Shown: positions 1 to 9,147 of the stretch, in pieces
Position numbering within the stretch: position 1 is the first letter of the stretch
Layout of the letters: every line of letters starts with the position of its first letter
DNA from: Paludibacteraceae bacterium
GTDB lineage: Bacteria; Bacteroidota; Bacteroidia; Bacteroidales; Paludibacteraceae
Direction of reading: 5' to 3'
DNA length: 64,000 nucleotides
Assembly (NCBI GenBank): GCA_024401455.1
Contig: JAKSLA010000003.1
Location: forward strand, 35,830-99,829
The notes under the pieces: model-generated
What the model was told of the DNA's origin: nothing
Databases searched by the model: none
What the model saw: only the letters and a program-made list of their open reading frames with translations
Translations under genes and position numbers: made by a program

Positions 1-1739
1 ACCAAGTGAAACGTCGTACGGAACGTGAGCGTATTTCTGACAGACGCGTCACGGGTGTTTTCTCCGGTGCGTATGCCATCAATCCTGTTACGAACAAGGA
101 GATTCCTATTTGGATCAGTGATTACGTTTTGGCTGGCTATGGTACAGGTGCAATTATGGCCGTTCCTGCTCACGACTCTCGTGACTATGCTTTCGCTAAA
201 CATTTCAATCTTCCAATCGTTCCGGTTATCGCAGGCTGTGATGTTAGCGAGGAGAGCTTTGACGCAAAGGATGGTATTATGACCAACTCTGGATTCCTTG
301 ATGGTTTGACGGTTAAGGAAGCAATCGCTGCTACTAAGAAGTATGTGAAAGAACATGGCATCGGCAAGGTGAAAGTGAACTACCGTCTGAGAGATGCAAT
401 CTTCAGCCGTCAACGCTATTGGGGTGAACCATTCCCTGTTTACTATAAGAATGGGCTTCCGTATGTTTTGGACGAAAGCAAACTTCCATTGATGTTGCCA
501 GATATAGAGAACTTCTTGCCGACGGCATCGGGCGAACCTCCGTTGGGCCACGCCAAGAACTGGAACACGGCAGAGGGTTATCCTTATGAGTTGAACACTA
601 TGCCAGGTTTCGCAGGTTCATCTGCTTACTTCTTGAGATATATGGATCCTCACAATGATTCAGCACTCGTATCGCAGGAGGCTAATCAATACTGGCAAAA
701 TGTCGATTTGTATTTGGGTGGTACAGAGCATGCTACTGGACACTTGATCTACAGCCGTTTTTGGAATAAGTTCTTGTTCGACCTTGGCATTATCTGTAAG
801 GATGAGCCATTCCAAAAGTTGATTAACCAAGGAATGATTCAAGGACGTTCTAACTTCGTTTATAGAATTAAGGATACAAATACATTTGTTTCTTATAATT
901 TGAAGGATCAATATGAAGTGACGCCAATCCACGTTGATGTGAACATGGTTAGCAATGATGTTTTGGATGTTGAACGCTTCAAAAATTGGATGCCTGACTA
1001 TAAGACGGCGGAATTCATCTTGGAAGATGGCAAATACATCTGTGGATGGGCCGTAGAAAAGATGTCCAAGTCAATGTTTAATGTGGTCAATCCGGATGAT
1101 ATCGTAGAGAAGTACGGTGCTGACACTTTGCGTTTTTACGAGATGTTCCTCGGCCCATTGGAGCAATCAAAACCTTGGGATACCAATGGTATAGATGGCG
1201 TTCACCGTTTCTTGAAGAAGTTGTGGGGCTTGTTCTACAATAGGGAAGAACTCTCTTTGTCAGACGCAGAGCCAACGAAAGAGGAATTGAAGTCGTTGCA
1301 TAAGTTGATCAAGAAGGTGACTTATGATATAGATAACTTCTCTTTCAACACTTCTGTCGCTGCATTTATGATTTGCGTGAACGAGTTGTCTTCGCAAAAG
1401 TGCAACAAGAAGTCTATCTTGGAACCGTTGGTTGTCCTTTTGGCTCCATTCGCCCCTCACTTGGCTGAGGAGTTGTACCATGTTCTTGGTGCCACAACGA
1501 GCGTATGCGATGCTAAATGGCCTCTCTGCAATGAGGAGTACTTGAAGGAGAGCGCAGCTAAATATGCTGTTTCGTTTAATGGAAAGGTTCGCTTCTCTGT
1601 AGAGTTGCCTATTGATATGTCTAAGGAAGAGGTGGAGAAGACCGTTCTCGCCAGTGAACAGACTATCAAGATCATGGATGGTAAGGCTACTAAGAAAGTA
1701 ATCGTCGTTCCTGGTAAGATTGTAAACATCGTATTTTAA
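1..1739 (+). CDS. leuS: Leucyl-tRNA synthetase, 5'-truncated by window edge
   Basis: C-terminal ~577 residues of class I leucyl-tRNA synthetase, which charges tRNA-Leu in the cytoplasm. The reading frame is open to base 1, so the HIGH end lies outside the window. Seen: the end of the CP1 editing domain with [15 protein letters not shown] (about nt 147-190), the [11 protein letters not shown] segment after it, the catalytic loop KMSKS at about nt 1060, and then the helical anticodon-binding region. An insertion of roughly 70 residues before KMSKS (about nt 845-1050) is in line with longer Bacteroidota LeuRS. It ends in TAA and is followed by the rplS promoter, so it is the last gene of its transcript. 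Confidence 0.97.
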   Translation, partial: QVKRRTERERISDRRVTGVFSGAYAINPVTNKEIPIWISDYVLAGYGTGAIMAVPAHDSRDYAFAKHFNLPIVPVIAGCDVSEESFDAKDGIMTNSGFLDGLTVKEAIAATKKYVKEHGIGKVKVNYRLRDAIFSRQRYWGEPFPVYYKNGLPYVLDESKLPLMLPDIENFLPTASGEPPLGHAKNWNTAEGYPYELNTMPGFAGSSAYFLRYMDPHNDSALVSQEANQYWQNVDLYLGGTEHATGHLIYSRFWNKFLFDLGIICKDEPFQKLINQGMIQGRSNFVYRIKDTNTFVSYNLKDQYEVTPIHVDVNMVSNDVLDVERFKNWMPDYKTAEFILEDGKYICGWAVEKMSKSMFNVVNPDDIVEKYGADTLRFYEMFLGPLEQSKPWDTNGIDGVHRFLKKLWGLFYNREELSLSDAEPTKEELKSLHKLIKKVTYDIDNFSFNTSVAAFMICVNELSSQKCNKKSILEPLVVLLAPFAPHLAEELYHVLGATTSVCDAKWPLCNEEYLKESAAKYAVSFNGKVRFSVELPIDMSKEEVEKTVLASEQTIKIMDGKATKKVIVVPGKIVNIVF

Positions 1740-1768
1740 GGGACATCGTCAATAAAAACAAGACTGCA

Positions 1769-1800
1769 TTTGGTAGTTAATAAAATATTGACTACTTTTG
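1769..1800 (+). promoter_or_regulatory. Bacteroidota-type promoter for rplS
   Basis: TTTG at 1769-1772, a 20 bp spacer and TACTTTTG at 1793-1800 match the Bacteroidota sigma-70 consensus (TTTG, 19-21 bp, TAnnTTTG). Transcription would give a leader of about 80 nt before rplS, with AGGAG at 1838-1842. Confidence 0.7.
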
Positions 1801-1886
1801 CAGTCGGAATTTTGCGTAATCTCTTATGAAACATATTAGGAGTTCATAATATTGCGTGATTGTTTAATGAAAATAAGTTTTTTAAA

Positions 1887-2234
1887 ATGGACTTGATTAA
1901 AGTTGCAGAGCAAGCATTTGCTACTGAGAAGCAACACCCAAGCTTCAAGAGCGGTGATTCAGTCACAGTTGCTTACAAGATTGTTGAGGGTAACAAGGAG
2001 CGTATTCAGATGTTCAAAGGTGACGTTATTCGTATCAGCGGACAAGGTGAAAAGAAGCGTTTCACAGTTCGTAAGATCACTAGCGGCGTAGGTGTTGAGA
2101 GAATTTTCCCTATGGAGTCTCCATTCATCGAGAGCATCACAGTTAACAAGATTGGTAAGGTTCGTAGAGCTAAGCTTTACTACTTGCGTGGTCTTACTGG
2201 TAAGAAGGCTAAGATTAAGGAAAAGAGAAGATAA
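1887..2234 (+). CDS. rplS: 50S ribosomal protein L19
   Basis: 115-residue L19, a structural protein at the 30S-50S interface. Seen: the family core [26 protein letters not shown] and the C-terminal [24 protein letters not shown] region (split here only as landmarks; about residues 90-115). The frame extends upstream to a TTG at 1860, but ATG at 1887 (MDLIKVAEQ) gives the usual family length and N-terminus, so I use it. It stands alone with its own promoter and a strong terminator. Codons are those of a highly expressed gene. Confidence 0.97.
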   Translation: MDLIKVAEQAFATEKQHPSFKSGDSVTVAYKIVEGNKERIQMFKGDVIRISGQGEKKRFTVRKITSGVGVERIFPMESPFIESITVNKIGKVRRAKLYYLRGLTGKKAKIKEKRR

Positions 2235-2250
2235 TTCTCTTTTTGAGATA

Positions 2251-2289
2251 AAAAAAATAGAGGGTGAACAACTCCTCTATTTTTTTTTC
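2251..2289 (+). terminator. Rho-independent terminator of rplS
   Basis: Perfect stem AATAGAGG / CCTCTATT with a 10 nt loop, flanked by an A-run upstream and a T-run of about 9 downstream. It starts 16 nt after the rplS stop codon. Confidence 0.9.
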
Positions 2290-2368
2290 TTCTTAGTTGG
2301 AAGAGTTTACCGCTATGTGACTTCTGGTTTTTGAGTTCGCTTGCATTTTTTTCTCGAAAAAATAATTA

Positions 2369-2376
2369 TATCTTTG
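2369..2376 (+). promoter_or_regulatory. Probable -7 element (TATCTTTG) upstream of the permease
   Basis: TATCTTTG matches the Bacteroidota -7 box. The expected -33 position holds only TTTT. A start here would leave a leader of about 210 nt before the permease ATG at 2596. I see no known riboswitch in 2377-2595 and no ORF there. Confidence 0.5.
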
Positions 2377-2595
2377 CAATCGGTTGAAAGACTTTGAGTT
2401 TGCTTAAATGCTCGTAGTCGGGATAACCCAATGGTGGAAGTTGGTCTGAAAATGAACTTAATTTCGCTTCCCCATAGTTTCTTTATGTCGTATTAGTTAG
2501 AAGAATGAGTAGGGGTGGCCATTTTGCCTCAGGAAAATAGATTTTAATTCTGGTAGGTTTTTGTGTTGCCTCCTATTTAATAACATGATGAATAT

Positions 2596-3939
2596 ATGTC
2601 CTCTAAAAAAATAGGAACTAAAACTGCATCTACATTCGTCATCGCCAATATGATTGGAACGGGTGTGTTTACCAGTTTGGGCTTCCAATTGTGTTCGTTG
2701 ACCAATCCGATTTCCATTGCTTTGATTTGGTTGATAGGTGGTCTGATTGCCTTGAGTGGTGCTGTAGTATATAGTGAATTGGGTGCTGCGATGCCTCGTT
2801 CTGGTGGCGAGTATAATTATTTGTCCGTAATTTACCATCCTGCGCTTGGTTTCATGTCGGGTTGGACCTCTTTGCTCGTCGGTTTTGCGGCTCCGGTGGC
2901 GCTCTCTTGTATGGCTATGAGTTCCTATTTGTGCAATATTTTCCCTGCGATAGACGAGACATCGTTTGCTATGGCGATGTTGACGCTTATCACTTTATTG
3001 CATGCCATAGATGCCCATGTGGGGACGAAAACGCAGAACATATTGACAGCGATTAAGATAGCGATCATATTGGTTTTCATCGTGGCCGGGTTGATTGTTG
3101 CGCCGGATGGGACGGAAAATTTCGCCCAAGTCCAGGATTTCCAATGGAGTGATGTCTTTTCCTCTGCATTCGCTGTTTCGTTGATATGGGTCTATTATGC
3201 CTATTCGGGCTGGAATGCGGCGGCTTATATTTCTGGCGATATCGAGAATCCGAGGCGTAATGTGCCATTGGCCTTGTTGTCGAGTACCTTGTTTGTCATC
3301 ATCCTCTATCTTTGTCTCAATATGGTTTTCCTACGCACAACGCCGGTGGGAGAGATGCAGGGTCAGATAGAGATTGGTTTGATTAGCGCCAAGCATATCT
3401 TTGGCGTCCAGGGCGGCGAGGTCATGGGAATTTTGATTACAGTGATGTTGGTCTCAAGCATCAGTTCAATGGTCTATGTCGGTCCGCGTGTGGCGGTTAC
3501 GATGGGAGAAGATCATCGTCTGTTCCGTTTCTTGGCAAAGAAGAATAAGAAGGGATGCCCTTCTGTTGCTATATGGACACAATATGCCATTACTTCCACC
3601 ATGTTGTTGACCGGCTCGTTCAGGCTGATAACGGAATATACAGGTATAGTCTTGTCGTTCTGTGCTTTGTTGACGGTGGGAGGTGTGATAGTTCACAGAC
3701 GTCGTTTCCCTGATGTGGAACGTCCGTACAAGACGTGGGCATACCCGTTGCCTGCCATTTTGTTTTGTGCCATCATTTTGTGGTCTATCGTCTATATGAT
3801 GTATAATGACTACGAAAAGACGTTTGTAGCGCATACGCAAAATGCTCCTTGGACAATGATACTCAGCATGGGAACCGTCTTGACAGGTCTCCTTTTCTAC
3901 TGGGTGAATAAAAAATTGAGTAAAGACAAAAAAGAATAA
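2596..3939 (+). CDS. APC-superfamily amino acid permease
   Basis: 447 residues with about 12 hydrophobic helices; an inner-membrane amino-acid transporter of the amino acid-polyamine-organocation (APC) superfamily. The N-terminal segment FVIANMIGTGVFTSLG is the unwound TM1 substrate motif (G-[ST]-G-[IV]-F) of this family. PRSGGEYNYL in TM3 and a YSGWNAAAYISGDIENPRRNVP stretch around residues 206-227 are also typical (LAT-like branch). Substrate cannot be read from the sequence. The ATG at 2596 is the only in-frame start near the N-terminal motif. It is followed after 8 nt by a lipoprotein gene and probably shares its transcript. Confidence 0.92.
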   Translation: MSSKKIGTKTASTFVIANMIGTGVFTSLGFQLCSLTNPISIALIWLIGGLIALSGAVVYSELGAAMPRSGGEYNYLSVIYHPALGFMSGWTSLLVGFAAPVALSCMAMSSYLCNIFPAIDETSFAMAMLTLITLLHAIDAHVGTKTQNILTAIKIAIILVFIVAGLIVAPDGTENFAQVQDFQWSDVFSSAFAVSLIWVYYAYSGWNAAAYISGDIENPRRNVPLALLSSTLFVIILYLCLNMVFLRTTPVGEMQGQIEIGLISAKHIFGVQGGEVMGILITVMLVSSISSMVYVGPRVAVTMGEDHRLFRFLAKKNKKGCPSVAIWTQYAITSTMLLTGSFRLITEYTGIVLSFCALLTVGGVIVHRRRFPDVERPYKTWAYPLPAILFCAIILWSIVYMMYNDYEKTFVAHTQNAPWTMILSMGTVLTGLLFYWVNKKLSKDKKE

Positions 3940-3947
3940 AGATAAAT

Positions 3948-5132
3948 ATGAAGATGAATGTTGGAGTAGGCCTTAAGGCCTTGGTGTTCTCCCTCTTTGT
4001 TGCCTCTTGTGCCAATGCGAATAAGGACAAGAAGCCGTCGGAGAAAGATGGAGATTCGGTATCGGTTGTTGCCGTTGATACGTTGTCCATGCAGGAGGCT
4101 CCAAAGCCTTGCAAGGAACTTGTGGGAAACCCTCAAATAAACCGTGCGGCGAAATTCTATGCAGGATTGAGTTGTGAAGGTATTAAGTTGACGGATGAAG
4201 AAAAGGCGGCGTGGACAAGCTATTCAAAGCAGATGGCAAGTATGAAGACGAAAAGTTTCGCAACGCTGGCAAAGGCTGATTCGTTGGTGGAAGCTGATAT
4301 GAGTGACGTTCGCCAACGTTACAATTATGTCTTTTATCCGTTCAGTGGTCCTGACTTTTTGTATCCGATCACCCTTTTCCCTAATGCAGACTACTATTTC
4401 ATGGCCGGTTTGGAAGAGCCAGGCAAAATCGATACAACGATCAATGCAGATCAACGCTATTTCAACAAGTACACCTCTTCGTTAAGGATCTATATGCGAA
4501 GCAGTTTCTTCCGTACATTGTCTATGAAGAATGATTTGGCGAGCGAAGAGATTGATGGTATTGCTCCAGTTATCTCCATGTTGATGGCTTTGGAGAATTG
4601 TCAAATGATTTCTATCCGTGATGTTGAGATTGACTCTACCGGAGCAATTGTGGAATCGACAAGCAAGAAGCGTAAGATGGTGGAGATCAAGTTCTTCCAA
4701 GAGAAGACCCCTACGCATGAACAGACATTGTACTATTTTTCAGGAAACATGCACGACGGAGGCTTCCCTAAGCATTTGAGGGCTTATGCTGATGCTACAT
4801 TATCTAAGTATCAAGTGGTTACATATTTGAAGGCGGCTTCTTATTTGATGCACGAAACTTATTTTTCAAAGATTCGTAATGTAGTGTTGGATTACTCGTT
4901 TGCCGTTTTGGAAGATGATTCTGGTATCCCATACCGTTTCTTTAAGGACAACTGGGATGTGCAACTTTATGGAAAATATATGCACCCAATCAGCATCTTC
5001 AATGCGGTGGCATACCAAAAGGATTTGGAGGCTATTTATGCAGAAGGTAAGGGTATCAAACCGCTTCCAATTCGTATAGGTTATAACAATCCTTCTAACT
5101 GGATGATTGCCAGAAAAAAGGATAATAAGTAA
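3948..5132 (+). CDS. Lipoprotein of unknown function
   Basis: 394 residues. A signal peptide ends in the lipobox FVASC (Cys21 from the first Met), so it is lipid-anchored outside the cytoplasm. A charged Lys/Glu/Ser linker of about 30 residues follows, then a globular part with conserved-looking aromatic stretches (YNYVFYPFSGPDFLYPITLFP around residues 126-146, split only for reference). I do not recognise the domain. A second ATG two codons later is an equally good start. It lies 8 nt after the permease and 11 nt before the hydrolase, so the three are likely an operon. Confidence 0.85.
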   Translation: MKMNVGVGLKALVFSLFVASCANANKDKKPSEKDGDSVSVVAVDTLSMQEAPKPCKELVGNPQINRAAKFYAGLSCEGIKLTDEEKAAWTSYSKQMASMKTKSFATLAKADSLVEADMSDVRQRYNYVFYPFSGPDFLYPITLFPNADYYFMAGLEEPGKIDTTINADQRYFNKYTSSLRIYMRSSFFRTLSMKNDLASEEIDGIAPVISMLMALENCQMISIRDVEIDSTGAIVESTSKKRKMVEIKFFQEKTPTHEQTLYYFSGNMHDGGFPKHLRAYADATLSKYQVVTYLKAASYLMHETYFSKIRNVVLDYSFAVLEDDSGIPYRFFKDNWDVQLYGKYMHPISIFNAVAYQKDLEAIYAEGKGIKPLPIRIGYNNPSNWMIARKKDNK

Positions 5133-5143
5133 TAGGCCGTGAA

Positions 5144-6085
5144 ATGAGGTTTGTTTGGGCTTTCCTTTTTAGTTTTTATTTGACTTTTTCTCTATCGGCA
5201 GAGGGAAAGTGGATAACGCTGCATGATGGAGCTCAAATTTATTACGAGGAGTATGGCTTGGGAGAAGTGGTTTTCCTGCTTCATGGCCATACGCTCGACC
5301 GACGGATGTGGAATGAGCAGGTAGGGGCTCTGAATGGTAAATGGCGGGTGATAGTCCCCGATTTTAGGGGCTATGGCTTGTCTTCCGACCCGGTTGAGGG
5401 CGTTCAGTTCACTTATGCTGACGATTTGATAGAGATGATGGATTCTCTTCGCATCTCGAAAGCGCATGTCGTCGGGCTCTCCATGGGGGCTTATGTGGCG
5501 GGTGATATGTTGGCCATGTATCCGTCTCGCTTGATTTCTTGTATGATGGTCTCTGGAGAAATATGCAATCGTCCAGGACCGAGTCAGCCAAAGACAAGAG
5601 AGGAGAGGAAGAACCAGCAGGTGTGGAACATTCAAACGCTGAACCGTTTTCACGGCTTGGAGAATTATAAGCGGAATCGTGTGGAGCAACTGATGAAATA
5701 TACGGGGCCCCGCGGGGAAGAGATCCGAGAACCTTTGACCGAGATGATCATGGCGTGGCGTGCGTGGCAGGCTCAACACTATACCTGTCGCGTCTATTAT
5801 GGGCGTGATGCATGGAAACGCCTACAGGAAGTGAAACCTAATGTGCCTTCGTTGATCATCTATGGAGAGAAGGAGAATGAGGGCAGAAGCCGAATGTTGG
5901 ATTATCTGCCCGATGCGGAGCAGCGAACTTTCAAGGATTGCGGTCACATGGTCAATATGGAGCAACGAGCATTGTTTAATGAGACATTGTTGAAATGGTT
6001 GTGGAATCATCGGGAGAGGCGTGTCCTACTTCCGATCCGATATAAAAATCAAAAACCTTGGGAGCCATACAGGAGTATGTATTAG
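5144..6085 (+). CDS. Exported alpha/beta hydrolase
   Basis: 313 residues. An N-terminal hydrophobic signal peptide (about residues 1-19, ending FSLSA) is followed by an alpha/beta hydrolase fold: oxyanion-loop LLHGHT (about 45-50), DFRGYG (73-78), nucleophile elbow GLSMG with Ser113, and a C-terminal GHMVNMEQ histidine near residue 270. The serine-histidine pair indicates an esterase, lipase or peptidase; the substrate is not predictable. Periplasmic location follows from the signal peptide. It is the last gene of the permease-lipoprotein cluster. Confidence 0.9.
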   Translation: MRFVWAFLFSFYLTFSLSAEGKWITLHDGAQIYYEEYGLGEVVFLLHGHTLDRRMWNEQVGALNGKWRVIVPDFRGYGLSSDPVEGVQFTYADDLIEMMDSLRISKAHVVGLSMGAYVAGDMLAMYPSRLISCMMVSGEICNRPGPSQPKTREERKNQQVWNIQTLNRFHGLENYKRNRVEQLMKYTGPRGEEIREPLTEMIMAWRAWQAQHYTCRVYYGRDAWKRLQEVKPNVPSLIIYGEKENEGRSRMLDYLPDAEQRTFKDCGHMVNMEQRALFNETLLKWLWNHRERRVLLPIRYKNQKPWEPYRSMY

Positions 6086-6125
6086 TTCTCTTTAGGGTTA
6101 TTGTTTTTAATCGTCATATTTTTTA

Positions 6126-6133
6126 TATATTTG
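6126..6133 (+). promoter_or_regulatory. Probable -7 element (TATATTTG) for the PpiC/OstA operon
   Basis: TATATTTG matches TAnnTTTG and lies 63 nt before the first isomerase gene. The -33 position is poor (GTTT at 6103-6106, 19 bp upstream). Confidence 0.5.
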
Positions 6134-6196
6134 TGCTATTATAGGCACTCTACGCAATATATATAGTTTTATTGCGTTGGATAAAAAAAGACAAAT

Positions 6197-8173
6197 ATGA
6201 AATTGAAATGGGCATTTATTGCTGGCTTGTTGGCTTCAGCAGCGACGGTATCTGCGCAAAGTGATCCCGTCATCATGACGATAGGTGGAGAGCCTGTCCT
6301 AAAGTCTGAGTTCGAATATATCTATAATAAGAATAGTTCATCTTCAATCGACAAGAAGAGTTTAGACGAATATGTTGACCTTTTCGTTAAGTTCAAGATG
6401 AAGGTGATGGAAGCGAAAGAGCGTCAATTGAACGAACTTCCTTCTTATCTGAAAGAGTACCAATCGTACAAAGATCAGTTGATTTTGCCATATCTTATTG
6501 ATAAAGAGACGGAAGAAGACTTGGCGCGTGAGGCTTATGAGCGATATAAAACGATGGTCAATTGTTCTCACATCCTCATTAAGGTAAAGGATACGGATAG
6601 TCTTTCTGCTTATAAGAAAATCAATGACCTTTATGCCCAGTTGAAGAAGGGTGCTGATTTTGCCGAGTTGGCAAAGAAAAATTCAGAATGTCCTTCTGCC
6701 GCTCAAGGTGGTATGCTCAACTATATCAAACCTTTCACTACGGTTTATCCTTTTGAGACGGCGGCATATAACACACCAGTTGGACAATATAGCCGTCCAT
6801 TCAGAACAGAGTTTGGTTACCATATTGTGAAGGTACATTCGGTTCTTAATGTAGAGAACTCCTATCGTGTCGCTCAGATTTTCAAACGTGAATCGCCAAC
6901 AGCCAAAGCTTCTGCCGATTCTATTCGTCAAGCAATCAAGTCAGTGGAAGACTTTAACAGATTGGTACTTTCTTGTACAGACGATCGCGACGGAGCAATG
7001 CGTGGCGGTGAGTTAGGTTGGGTAAACGCAGGTCGTTTCCCTGCCGAATTGGAGGCGGCTGCTCGCAAGATGACTAAGGTCGGAGAGGTTTCTGATGTCA
7101 TTAAGACAGAATTTGGTTACCATATTTTGGTAGCAAGAGATATCCAACCGATGGAGTCGTATGAGAAGATGCTTCCTGAATTGAAGAAGCGCTTGTTGCG
7201 AGACTCTCGTTCGATGACGGTGGTTCAAAAAAGCCGCGAGAAGTTGGAGATGAAGTATGCGTTCTCAAAGATTGACGGGGGTTTGGATCCATTCTACGCT
7301 GTGGCCCAAGATACGACACTCACTTATAGCGAGTTAAACGGCCGTTTGCAAGATTTGGATGCTCCGTTGTTCACTATCTCGGGTGAGTATTATCCTCAAG
7401 CATCTTTTGTCTCAGCGTTTAAAAACCATAGGGATATTTGGATGTCGGTAAAGGATGCGACCAAAAAGAATACGAATGATGCAAAGCGTACGATTGAAAG
7501 AAATAAGGAGTACCTTGGTTTGACTCCGCATAAGTTGGTTGATCTGGCTTTCGACAAGTATATCAATGAGGTTTTGACAGGCTTGTACAAAGAGACTTTG
7601 TTGCAAGAGAATAAAGAGTTGAGAAACCTTTTGCAAGAATATAGCGACGGACTTTTGTTGTTCGACATTAGTAGCAAGGAGGTATGGTCCAAGGCTACTT
7701 CCAATGTTGATGGCTTGACAAAGTTTTTTGAGGCAAATAAAGAGAAGTACAGATTTGATTCGCCTCGTTTCAAGGGTGTAGTGGTTCGTTGTGTGGACAA
7801 GAATACGAAGAGTGAGGTTGAAAAGTTCGCGAAGGACTTGATCTTTGAAGGAATGGATGCCCGAATTCTTACGGAGTTCAACAAAAATGGAGCTCGTGTA
7901 AAAGCGGAAAGTGGCCTTTATGCCAAGGGGGCTAATAAAGTGGTTGACCAGGAATATTTCAACGTAAAGGGCGCTTATTCAGATGCAGAGTATCCTTATG
8001 TGGTTTGCATAGGCGAATTACTTGAAGTTCCTAATTCATTCAAGGATGTAAAGGGTCCTGTAACTGCGGACTACCAAAACTATCTTGAAGAGGAGTGGGT
8101 AAAGCATCTCCGTTCAAAGTATAATGTCAAGTTGAATCAGGATGTTTTGAAAACAGTTAAGTCTAATAATTGA
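6197..8173 (+). CDS. Periplasmic PpiC-type peptidyl-prolyl isomerase with two parvulin domains
   Basis: 658 residues with a signal peptide (cleavage near VSAQ, residue 21). An N-terminal SurA/PrsA-like chaperone helix region is followed by two parvulin domains: the first around residues 110-220 (CSHILIKV ... FGYHIVKVHS) and the second around 225-320 (ending FGYHILVARD). The last ~330 residues are a further chaperone-like region without a known catalytic motif. Parvulins catalyse proline isomerisation and here probably help fold outer-membrane proteins. It heads a four-gene cluster ending in an OstA-like protein, the usual Bacteroidales context for envelope biogenesis. Confidence 0.93.
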   Translation: MKLKWAFIAGLLASAATVSAQSDPVIMTIGGEPVLKSEFEYIYNKNSSSSIDKKSLDEYVDLFVKFKMKVMEAKERQLNELPSYLKEYQSYKDQLILPYLIDKETEEDLAREAYERYKTMVNCSHILIKVKDTDSLSAYKKINDLYAQLKKGADFAELAKKNSECPSAAQGGMLNYIKPFTTVYPFETAAYNTPVGQYSRPFRTEFGYHIVKVHSVLNVENSYRVAQIFKRESPTAKASADSIRQAIKSVEDFNRLVLSCTDDRDGAMRGGELGWVNAGRFPAELEAAARKMTKVGEVSDVIKTEFGYHILVARDIQPMESYEKMLPELKKRLLRDSRSMTVVQKSREKLEMKYAFSKIDGGLDPFYAVAQDTTLTYSELNGRLQDLDAPLFTISGEYYPQASFVSAFKNHRDIWMSVKDATKKNTNDAKRTIERNKEYLGLTPHKLVDLAFDKYINEVLTGLYKETLLQENKELRNLLQEYSDGLLLFDISSKEVWSKATSNVDGLTKFFEANKEKYRFDSPRFKGVVVRCVDKNTKSEVEKFAKDLIFEGMDARILTEFNKNGARVKAESGLYAKGANKVVDQEYFNVKGAYSDAEYPYVVCIGELLEVPNSFKDVKGPVTADYQNYLEEEWVKHLRSKYNVKLNQDVLKTVKSNN

Positions 8174-8196
8174 TATATAGGACTTTTGTTGGGAAA

Positions 8197-8234
8197 CCAA
8201 AATCCATGAAAGGGGTGCCTTTTATGGGTTTTGG
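8197..8234 (+). terminator. Strong intergenic hairpin inside the PpiC operon
   Basis: Two 17 nt arms (8197-8213 and 8218-8234) pair along their full length with two G-U pairs around a GGTG loop. The following tract is only CCTCCTTTGTTT, so it may be a leaky terminator or an mRNA-stabilising or processing hairpin that sets the ratio of the first gene to the rest. Confidence 0.6.
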
Positions 8235-8263
8235 CCTCCTTTGTTTATAAGGATTAGATTATT

Positions 8264-9145
8264 ATGTTTCGAGAAATAACGTCGAAAATAGTGTTTAAGA
8301 AGTTTATTAATAGGATTTTACCGTTCGTTGGAGCGTTGGCGCTTGTTGGCTGTCAGCAAGTTTCGGAGATGGCTTTGTCTCCATTGGCTGAAGTCGGTGG
8401 CGAGAAGTTGTATCTGGCTGATGTGCCAGGTCTTTCGGCGGAAGGTTTGTCGGCAGAGGATAGCGTTAAAATCATAGACAAGTACATACGAGTCTGGGCT
8501 ACTGACAAGTTGTTTTTTCAAGAGGCGGAGAAGAATGTCGGTTCTTCTGAGGAGTTGGAAGAACTTATCGAGCGATACCGTCGCTCTCTCCTGATTTATG
8601 AGTACCAACTCCAAATGGTGCAGAACGTGAATCAGGATAAACTTCCGGAGAGTGAGGTGCAGGCGTACTTTGACAAGCATCAGGACCAATTTTTGGCCAG
8701 TGAGCCACTTTTCCGAGGCTGTTATATCTGGGTGTCAACCAAGAGTCCGGATATGGAGGCATTCCGTATGTTGTCCAAAAGTCTTGATGAGGGCAACCTG
8801 GAGATTTTGGAGTCTTTGTGCATCAAGAATGCAGCAAAATTCGAGAATTTCAATGAGAAATGGATGCCGTTGTCCGAGATAAGGAAAGGAGTTCCGATCA
8901 ATTTGAATGTCCAGATGATGATGAGGTCACAGGCTTTATACGAGACAAGGGATTCCTCTATGACATTCCTTGCTTACATAAACGAATACCGCAAGGCAGG
9001 CGAGGCACAACCATTTGCTTATGCCGAATCAAGGGTTCGTTCGATGATTTCAGAACGCCGCAAGACGGCTATCATTAAGAAATACGAGAAAGATTTGTAT
9101 AACAACGCTTTGAATAGCGGAGAATTGAAAATATTTAAGAAATAG
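8264..9145 (+). CDS. SurA/PrsA-like chaperone lipoprotein without a parvulin domain
   Basis: 293 residues. The signal peptide has the lipobox LALVGC (Cys30), so it is a lipoprotein. The body is helical and resembles the N-terminal chaperone part of SurA/PrsA proteins (KLPESEVQAYFDKHQDQFL near residue 125-144 is the typical segment that precedes a parvulin domain), but I find no parvulin core. It lies between two true isomerases and ends 2 nt before the next start codon, so translation is probably coupled. Likely role: holding of outer-membrane protein clients. Confidence 0.85.
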   Translation: MFREITSKIVFKKFINRILPFVGALALVGCQQVSEMALSPLAEVGGEKLYLADVPGLSAEGLSAEDSVKIIDKYIRVWATDKLFFQEAEKNVGSSEELEELIERYRRSLLIYEYQLQMVQNVNQDKLPESEVQAYFDKHQDQFLASEPLFRGCYIWVSTKSPDMEAFRMLSKSLDEGNLEILESLCIKNAAKFENFNEKWMPLSEIRKGVPINLNVQMMMRSQALYETRDSSMTFLAYINEYRKAGEAQPFAYAESRVRSMISERRKTAIIKKYEKDLYNNALNSGELKIFKK

Positions 9146-9147
9146 AT

